DNA of 64,000 nucleotides from an uncultured Lachnospiraceae bacterium (lineage in GTDB: Bacteria; Bacillota; Clostridia; Lachnospirales; Lachnospiraceae): NCBI GenBank assembly GCA_947086895.1, contig CAMUAR010000001.1:1-64000 (forward strand), read 5' to 3'. Both the position numbers and the translations under genes were made by a program. The notes under the pieces are model-generated. The model was not told the DNA's origin. It worked only from the letters and a program-made list of their open reading frames with translations, and did not search any database. Shown here piece after piece: positions 58,792 to 64,000 of this stretch; position 1 is the first letter of the stretch, and every line of letters starts with the position of its first letter.

Positions 58792-60708
58792 TTACTCTTC
58801 ACTTTTTATCGCCGTGTTCTCCATATATTTTCTTTCCATCTGATGGCGCAGTTTCCTGTTTTCCACCGTGTCAAAAAGAATCGAAAAGTCATAATCCGGC
58901 GGATACAATTCTTTCGCTGCAACCACAAGCTTAACCCGTTTATGGTTGATCCATATTTTTTTATTTTGCAGCTGTACGCGCAGCACTCCCTTCTCGTCCA
59001 TCGGCTTACATACAATGGCAAGCTTTTTATCCGGGTAAACCATAACGCTGTCGCCAAGATGAAATTTCTCGCCAAGCTGTTTTGCCAATATCTGCTTTTC
59101 CTTTCTCTCTAATTTTGGTGCTGCTTCTTTTTTTATTTCCTGTACTGCCATGGAAAAATCATAATCGATTTCGCAGCATTTTTCTGTTGTATTGTAAGCA
59201 GCTCTCGCGGCATTTTCAAGCATAGTTTTCGGCATTCCAAGTTTTTCTGCAATATAAAATGCACAGCTTTCTCCAGCCTCTCCAAGCTCAAGATTGTAGG
59301 TTGGGCAGAGGGTTTCTTTATCAAATGCCATTCTTGCATTTTGTATGCCGTTTTGCTGTTTTGCGTACTGCTTCACTTCTGGATAATGCGTTGTAACAAC
59401 AAACAGCGCGCCGCTTTTTACAAGTTCTTCAAGAATCGCAACTGCCAGCCCCATGCCTTCTGTCGGGTCAGTTCCAGAGCCAAGTTCATCCATCACAATC
59501 AAACTGTCCTTATTGGTATGCCGCAAAATATCCAAAACATTTTTAATGTGCGCGGAGAATGTGGACAAATTTTCTGAAATACTCTGACCATCCCCAATAT
59601 CGCAGAGATAATTGCTTCTCATACAAAGATCCGCTTTTTTACAAGCGACATGCAGACCGCACTGCGCCATTAAGCACGCGAGCGCAACTGTTTTTAAAGC
59701 GACCGTCTTACCTCCCGTGTTTGGTCCGGTAATAACAATCCCTTTTATCTGACCTCCAAGCTCAAAATGAAGCGGCACGCAGCTTGTTTTTTCCATAAGA
59801 GGGTGTCTGCCGTCCTCAATTACAATTTTTCCGTCCAGATTAATGTCTGGTTCTGTCCCATCATACACAAGACTTATTTTCCCTTTTGAAAAAATATAGT
59901 CCAGCTTCTCAATCATTCTGATATTTTCGTGCATAATATCCGCAATATCTGCAACCTGCGCGGTCAATTCATACAGGATACGCCGAACTTCCGCCTCCTC
60001 GTCAAGCCGCAGAGCCACAAGTTCTTCATAATATTTTGCCACTGCCGCAGGCTCTACAAACACCGTGTTGCCTGTCGCTGATTTATCAACGACACTTCCT
60101 GAAATTCGAAATTTATATTCCTTTTTTACTGGGACGCAGATTCTCCCGCCTCGAATCGTACAAAAACAGTCCGACATAAGTTCTTTGTTTGCACGTATTA
60201 CAGCATCTGCTTTCTCACGCATCGCCTGCTCTGCATGTTCTATTTCTGTGCGCAGGGAACGAAGCAATTTTGTCGCGTTATCGTACACCGCGCCTCCGCG
60301 CACCTTGTACTCAATCTCTCCCGCCAGCAATTCCTGCGCATCCAGATTTTCTTCGTAGTATGGCAGCGATTGTGTCTGCCCCTTACATCGCACAAGATAT
60401 CCTTTTAACCGCCGCACTGCCACAAGTGCTTTTGCAAATCCTTCCAGTTCGCCTGCGCTAAGGCACTCTCCCCGCACCGCAGCATCTACCATTTCCTGAA
60501 TGCCAGTCAAAGAAACCAGCGGCGGATTTCCGTACTTTTCCAAAAGCTCCTTCGCTTCTGTTGTCTCACGCAGTTCAGCCCTAAGATCACTTTCTTTATG
60601 ATATGGCTCTGCTGACGCAATTCTCTTTTGCGCCGCCTGCGTCATAGCATAAACCGACCATTGTTTCTTCAATTTGTCAAATTCTAAAATAGGTTCATAG
60701 TGATACAT
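58792..60708 (-). CDS. mutS2: MutS2-like ATPase without Smr domain
   Basis: A 638-residue MutS family protein. The N-terminal core and clamp helices (1-290) include TGNTVFVEP, the Walker A motif is GPNTGGKTVALKT (about 325-337), Walker B VMDELGSGTDP (about 405-415) and THYPEVKQYA follows. A coiled coil and a small KOW-like tail (about 540-600) follow. Typical MutS2 is about 780 residues with a C-terminal Smr nuclease domain, which is absent here. MutS2 acts in ribosome rescue and recombination control. Ribosome site GGAGAAAAG. Confidence 0.88.
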   Translation of the reverse strand: MYHYEPILEFDKLKKQWSVYAMTQAAQKRIASAEPYHKESDLRAELRETTEAKELLEKYGNPPLVSLTGIQEMVDAAVRGECLSAGELEGFAKALVAVRRLKGYLVRCKGQTQSLPYYEENLDAQELLAGEIEYKVRGGAVYDNATKLLRSLRTEIEHAEQAMREKADAVIRANKELMSDCFCTIRGGRICVPVKKEYKFRISGSVVDKSATGNTVFVEPAAVAKYYEELVALRLDEEAEVRRILYELTAQVADIADIMHENIRMIEKLDYIFSKGKISLVYDGTEPDINLDGKIVIEDGRHPLMEKTSCVPLHFELGGQIKGIVITGPNTGGKTVALKTVALACLMAQCGLHVACKKADLCMRSNYLCDIGDGQSISENLSTFSAHIKNVLDILRHTNKDSLIVMDELGSGTDPTEGMGLAVAILEELVKSGALFVVTTHYPEVKQYAKQQNGIQNARMAFDKETLCPTYNLELGEAGESCAFYIAEKLGMPKTMLENAARAAYNTTEKCCEIDYDFSMAVQEIKKEAAPKLERKEKQILAKQLGEKFHLGDSVMVYPDKKLAIVCKPMDEKGVLRVQLQNKKIWINHKRVKLVVAAKELYPPDYDFSILFDTVENRKLRHQMERKYMENTAIKSEE

Positions 60709-60957
60709 TTCTTTTCTCCTTTTTCAATCAGCAATACCATATATTTCTAAAATCGTAACTATTTGGAATTATTCTTTCCGCATTGCCTTTTGCTTTTTCC
60801 ATGTATCTACATACAAACGTATATTATCAAACAGCAGTTTTCTATTCTTTTGCCGCACCATAATTTTAACGGTCTATCTTCAATAACTTGACACAGGGCT
60901 ATACGTAGCGTCGCCAGAACGGCATACTTTCCCTGCACGGGTCTTGTGCATAAAAAA

Positions 60958-61219
60958 GAGCATGACCATACATCATGCTCCATACCGCTAAAAATCCAGC
61001 CGCGAGGCATCTTGATTTCCACTATCACAAGCATAGATAAGGCAAATTCGGTCAGAACAAATAATCCCAACCGCAAGGCGCACTCTGCCCTCCAAAGGCA
61101 GAATAAACCTTCCAGCTATTTAATTCGCTGTATTTCCTTTTCCCACAATGCTTGTCATAAAAATACCTCATCTTTCTTTTTTATTTTTACAGTATACAAG
61201 AAAATATTTATAAATGCAA
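60958..61219 (-). other. Orphan transcription unit with 12-codon ORF and terminator
   Basis: On the minus strand TTGCAT (61214-61219) and TATACT (61191-61196) are 17 bp apart. A GATGAGG site precedes ATG 61158, giving MTSIVGKGNTAN then TAA (61120-61158); the same frame stays open for 43 more codons after the stop. A strong terminator follows: GAGCATGA/TCATGCTC (60958-60980) plus T6. The transcript would be about 235 bases. It may be a small RNA, a leader/attenuator of mutS2 (start 60708), or a decayed small gene. The stretch 60709-60957 has no other gene. Confidence 0.5.
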
Positions 61220-61281
61220 GAACAACTTTTAATTATTTTTATCTTTGTGGCATGGATCCTTTCAAACAACAACGATAAAAT

Positions 61282-61635
61282 TTATTCCCCTGTAAAATTT
61301 TCTTTGATTTTCTTATCCGTATAATAAAATCCATAAATCATAAAAGCTATGCCAATCAAAGTGCCAACTGCGATCGAACTGCCGACTGGAACTTTTAAAA
61401 CCAGCATTACAATACTTGCCGCAATCTCTACAAGAAACAGATAACCTCCCAAAGAAATCCAAATTTTGGGCGCAATGCTCTGCGCATAATCCCAGTGCGC
61501 TTGTGATTTTCTTGAAACTGGCGTATTGTATCCGTTCTGTTTACTCATATCAGACTGCGGATGCTTTTTTAAAAGCACTCCAACCAAAACCATAACAAAC
61601 GGCGCAATTAAATTTAACACTAACAATGCCTGCAT
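61282..61635 (-). CDS. SdpI/YhfL-family small membrane protein
   Basis: A 117-residue protein with three membrane segments (about 3-20, 58-78, 84-104). Between the first and second lies the SdpI-type motif KQNGYNTPVSRKSQAHWDYAQ (conserved core NGYxTPxSxKSxxxW). SdpI confers immunity to the SdpC toxin in Bacillus, but most small homologues have unknown roles. No toxin gene is adjacent. Start follows GGGGGAG. It is the last gene after dapF and dapL. Confidence 0.8.
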   Translation of the reverse strand: MQALLVLNLIAPFVMVLVGVLLKKHPQSDMSKQNGYNTPVSRKSQAHWDYAQSIAPKIWISLGGYLFLVEIAASIVMLVLKVPVGSSIAVGTLIGIAFMIYGFYYTDKKIKENFTGE

Positions 61636-61675
61636 TTATAATCTCCCCCTTTGAAAAAGCAAAAACTGCCCCCCA

Positions 61676-62893
61676 TTAGCCAAGCTTTCGGATTCGCTCA
61701 ACTGCTTTTACAGTATTCTCCTTTGAACCAAACGCTGTCAGCCGGAAATATCCCTCCCCGCTTGGTCCAAAACCAGAACCAGGAGTTCCCACAACATTGG
61801 CCTTTTCCAAAAGATAGTCAAAGAATTCCCACGACGTCATACTCTGCGGTGTTTTCAGCCAGATATACGGGGAATTAACGCCGCCGGACACTGTGTAGCC
61901 AAGAGATTTTAAACCGTTGTAAATAATCTTTGCGTTCTCCATATAATAGCCGACCATCTCTTTTACCTGCTGCTGTCCTTCCTCCGAATAGACCGCCTCA
62001 CCTGCTCTCTGAATAATGTACGGCGCACCGTTGAACTTTGTTCCATGCCGTCTTGCCCAAAGACTGTTTAACATTGTGCCGTCCAACAAAAGTTCTTTTG
62101 GCACAACCGTGTATGCAAGGCGCGTTCCAGTAAATCCGGCATTTTTTGAAAAGCTGCGCAGTTCAATCGCGCATGTTCTCGCATCCGCGCACTCGAAAAT
62201 ACTATGTGGAATCTCCGGTTCTGAAATGTACGCTTCATAAGCCGCATCAAAAATAATAACCGCCTTTTTCTCGTTGGCATAATCAACCCATCGCTGCAGC
62301 TGCTGTCTGGTAAGCGCAGAACCTGTCGGATTATTTGGAAAGCACAAATAAATAAGATCCGGTGTTTCGGCTGGCAGTTCCGGCGCAAAATTATTCTCTG
62401 CCGTACATGGCATATAAATTACATTGCTCCAGCGCCCGGTATTTGGATTATACTCCCCTGTTCTGCCCGACATAACATTGGAATCCACATACACCGGATA
62501 AACCGGATCGCAGACGGCAATTTTCGAATCCGCCGCAAAAATTTCCTGGATATTGGCAGAATCGCTTTTTGCCCCGTCGCTGATAAAAATTTCATCCTCT
62601 GCAATATCCACACCCCGTTTTTTAAAATCATGTTCTGCAATTGCGGAACGCAAAAATTCATAGCCGAGATCCGGCGCATAACCGCGGAATGTTTCTTGCA
62701 CTGCCATTTCGTCCACTGCTTTGTGCATCGCTTTGATAACCGCCTGAGGCAGCGGCAAAGTCACGTCTCCTATCCCAAGACGTATCACTTCTTTTTCAGG
62801 ATTCGCATTCTCATACTCTCTTACTTTTTTTCCCACCGTTGAAAACAAATAACTTCCCGGCAGTTTCAAAAAATTTTCATTTACTTTCGCCAT
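61676..62893 (-). CDS. dapL: LL-diaminopimelate aminotransferase
   Basis: A 405-residue PLP enzyme converting tetrahydrodipicolinate directly to LL-diaminopimelate, bypassing the succinylase or acetylase steps. Family blocks: [48 protein letters not shown] and the PLP-lysine segment [15 protein letters not shown] (about 268). Start 62893 follows GGGAGGG. Directly downstream of dapF, its pathway successor. Confidence 0.96.
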   Translation of the reverse strand: MAKVNENFLKLPGSYLFSTVGKKVREYENANPEKEVIRLGIGDVTLPLPQAVIKAMHKAVDEMAVQETFRGYAPDLGYEFLRSAIAEHDFKKRGVDIAEDEIFISDGAKSDSANIQEIFAADSKIAVCDPVYPVYVDSNVMSGRTGEYNPNTGRWSNVIYMPCTAENNFAPELPAETPDLIYLCFPNNPTGSALTRQQLQRWVDYANEKKAVIIFDAAYEAYISEPEIPHSIFECADARTCAIELRSFSKNAGFTGTRLAYTVVPKELLLDGTMLNSLWARRHGTKFNGAPYIIQRAGEAVYSEEGQQQVKEMVGYYMENAKIIYNGLKSLGYTVSGGVNSPYIWLKTPQSMTSWEFFDYLLEKANVVGTPGSGFGPSGEGYFRLTAFGSKENTVKAVERIRKLG

Positions 62894-62944
62894 AATTTTT
62901 TTCCCTCCCTTTTCTCCGAGAAACATGTTTGTATCGCTTTTATC

Positions 62945-63889
62945 CTAAATATAATCCCCCTCAAATACAGTAACTGCCGGACCTGTCATAAATACATGCC
63001 CGCTGTCACGGTCGTACCGGATACGCAGATCTCCGCCAAGCATACGCACCGTCACTTCATGATCCGTGAAACCGTTTAAAATGCACGCCACAGCTGTCGC
63101 GCTTGCACCGGTTCCGCACGCCCATGTCTCGCCGGAACCCCGTTCCCACACTCTCATATTCACCGTTGAGCGGTTCAATACCTCGACAAATTCTGTGTTG
63201 ACCCGCTCTGGAAAAAAGACGTGATGTTCAAACATTGGTCCAACTTCGCACACTGGAAAGTCTTTTGTTGAATCGACAAAGACAACTGCGTGCGGATTTC
63301 CCATAGAAACCGCGGTTATCTGGTACTCCTTACCGCCGACAGCAATCGGCTGATCGACAACTTGCTCGCCTTTTATATTTACTGGAATCTGGGATGGATG
63401 AAATTTTGGAATTCCCATATCGACAGTAACTTCCTGCACGTATAATGATTTATTGTCTGTTCTTGATTTTTCTGTATGATCGGCAACTTCACCTGTCTTT
63501 GCTTTTATCTTTACAGATTCTTTATATTCTTCTGATGTTTCCATCGTTATTTGTTTTTCTCTGTTTACTGTAAGTTCCAGATACTTAATTCCCGCCAGAG
63601 TTTCAATCGCAAGACTTGTCTTATCTGTCATACTATGTTCATAGACATATTTTCCAACACATCGGATCGCATTGCCGCACATCTCCCCCTGCGTTCCATC
63701 TGCATTGTACATCTCCATAGTAAAATCTGCTTTTTCCGATGGTTTAATCAGTATCAGCCCGTCCGAGCCAACACCAAATCGGCGGTCGCTTATGCGCTTT
63801 GCAAGCTCGCCTGGATTTGATACTTTCTCGGAAAAACAATTGATATAGACATAATCATTTCCACATCCCTGCATCTTTGTAAATTTCAT
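62945..63889 (-). CDS. dapF: Diaminopimelate epimerase
   Basis: A 314-residue cofactor-free epimerase making meso-diaminopimelate. The two catalytic cysteines are present: GEMCGNAIRCVGKY (about 80) and TWACGTGASATAV (about 262). An insert of about 30 residues near 135-165 makes it longer than the usual 275. The second residue block reads MQGCGNDY instead of the usual HGxGNDF. Start 63889 (MKFTKM) is the family start; an upstream ATG at 63940 has GGGAGG too close. It leads the dapF-dapL-SdpI unit. Confidence 0.95.
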   Translation of the reverse strand: MKFTKMQGCGNDYVYINCFSEKVSNPGELAKRISDRRFGVGSDGLILIKPSEKADFTMEMYNADGTQGEMCGNAIRCVGKYVYEHSMTDKTSLAIETLAGIKYLELTVNREKQITMETSEEYKESVKIKAKTGEVADHTEKSRTDNKSLYVQEVTVDMGIPKFHPSQIPVNIKGEQVVDQPIAVGGKEYQITAVSMGNPHAVVFVDSTKDFPVCEVGPMFEHHVFFPERVNTEFVEVLNRSTVNMRVWERGSGETWACGTGASATAVACILNGFTDHEVTVRMLGGDLRIRYDRDSGHVFMTGPAVTVFEGDYI

Positions 63890-64000
63890 ATACTTTCCAG
63901 CACAAAAATCCACCGCGTTTATATCACGGAACCGTGCCATCCTCCCTTTATAAAATTATGTTTCAGCAATTACAAAGCCCGAAAATTTTGCGAATCTTGA

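Noticed and set aside
60807-61076. Minus-strand 89-codon frame upstream of mutS2
   Set aside because: Runs through the terminator hairpin at 60958-60980 and has no ribosome site at its start.
60958-61219. 6S RNA, SRP RNA or a known riboswitch before mutS2
   Set aside because: No central bubble of 6S, no SRP Alu or GGAA/GNAR motifs, and no known aptamer signature could be found.

Overview
The window reads as a chromosomal segment of an anaerobic, low-to-mid GC Firmicute, most likely a Lachnospiraceae-type Clostridium relative. The evidence is gene content and order: a rex, acpS, nnr, alr, mazF run; a clustered type II fatty-acid synthesis operon with acetyl-CoA carboxylase; GatCAB; dapF-dapL lysine/cell-wall genes; a stand-alone AICAR formyltransferase paired with a PurO-type IMP cyclohydrolase; DUF4317 and CPCC small proteins; Gram-positive Shine-Dalgarno sites with many TTG/GTG starts; and consensus TTGACA-17-TATAAT promoters. 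No rRNA, tRNA, CRISPR array, integrase or phage structural gene was seen.

Layout. 1-2061: two tandem radical SAM paralogues. 2074-4615: purine unit (ZTP riboswitch, purO, purH-type formyltransferase), minus strand. 4814-10410: a minus-strand carbohydrate cluster (HAD-GH88/105 fusion, MgtC-like protein, MFS transporter, toroid-type lyase candidate) carrying two near-identical 70 bp leader repeats and a MITE-like element. 10990-22000: accessory stretch with DUF4317, a lipoprotein, HelD, broken GNAT and EamA genes, a DeoR regulator with a phospholipase-like gene, rlmH, MITE copies, another GNAT and a small P-loop kinase. 22305-29126: housekeeping run from rex to a CBS/CorC membrane protein. 29173-35766: pilZ, a PurF-like gene without the catalytic cysteine, gatCAB and an XRE/membrane pair. 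35834-36911: a DUF11 protein behind a structured leader. 37216-47205: ECF sigma factor, membrane partner, fabD-fabG-fabF-accB-fabZ-accC-accD-accA, with pyk upstream. 47519-52413: a small conserved protein, a PadR/DUF1700-DUF4097 pair and an ibrA/ibrB-like pair. 52583-63889: topB, a left-handed beta-helix protein, CPCC, an RNA methyltransferase, a LUD protein, a Fic remnant, mutS2, an SdpI-like protein, dapL and dapF.

The most unusual signal is non-coding. Several unrelated genes (purH-type, DUF4317, a GNAT pseudogene, a kinase, a LUD protein) have leaders in which a hairpin loop, or a segment enclosed by a stem, is complementary to the bases directly upstream of the Shine-Dalgarno site. This gives an A-B-A'-B' pseudoknot topology. 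In two cases the loop pairing is 10 of 10 bases, with different sequences in each, which suggests the pairing rather than the sequence is kept. Related leaders upstream of other genes look mosaic: shared 5' modules are joined to different 3' modules ending at the ribosome site. I do not recognise these as a named RNA class; a covariance search would decide.

How the parts work together: the ZTP riboswitch should sense AICAR nucleotides and control the two enzymes that consume AICAR and close IMP. The fab/acc operon makes malonyl-CoA and runs chain elongation, translationally coupled to a sigma/membrane-protein pair. dapF and dapL supply meso-diaminopimelate while alr supplies D-alanine for peptidoglycan. 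The carbohydrate cluster looks like uptake and cleavage of uronic-acid-containing oligosaccharides.
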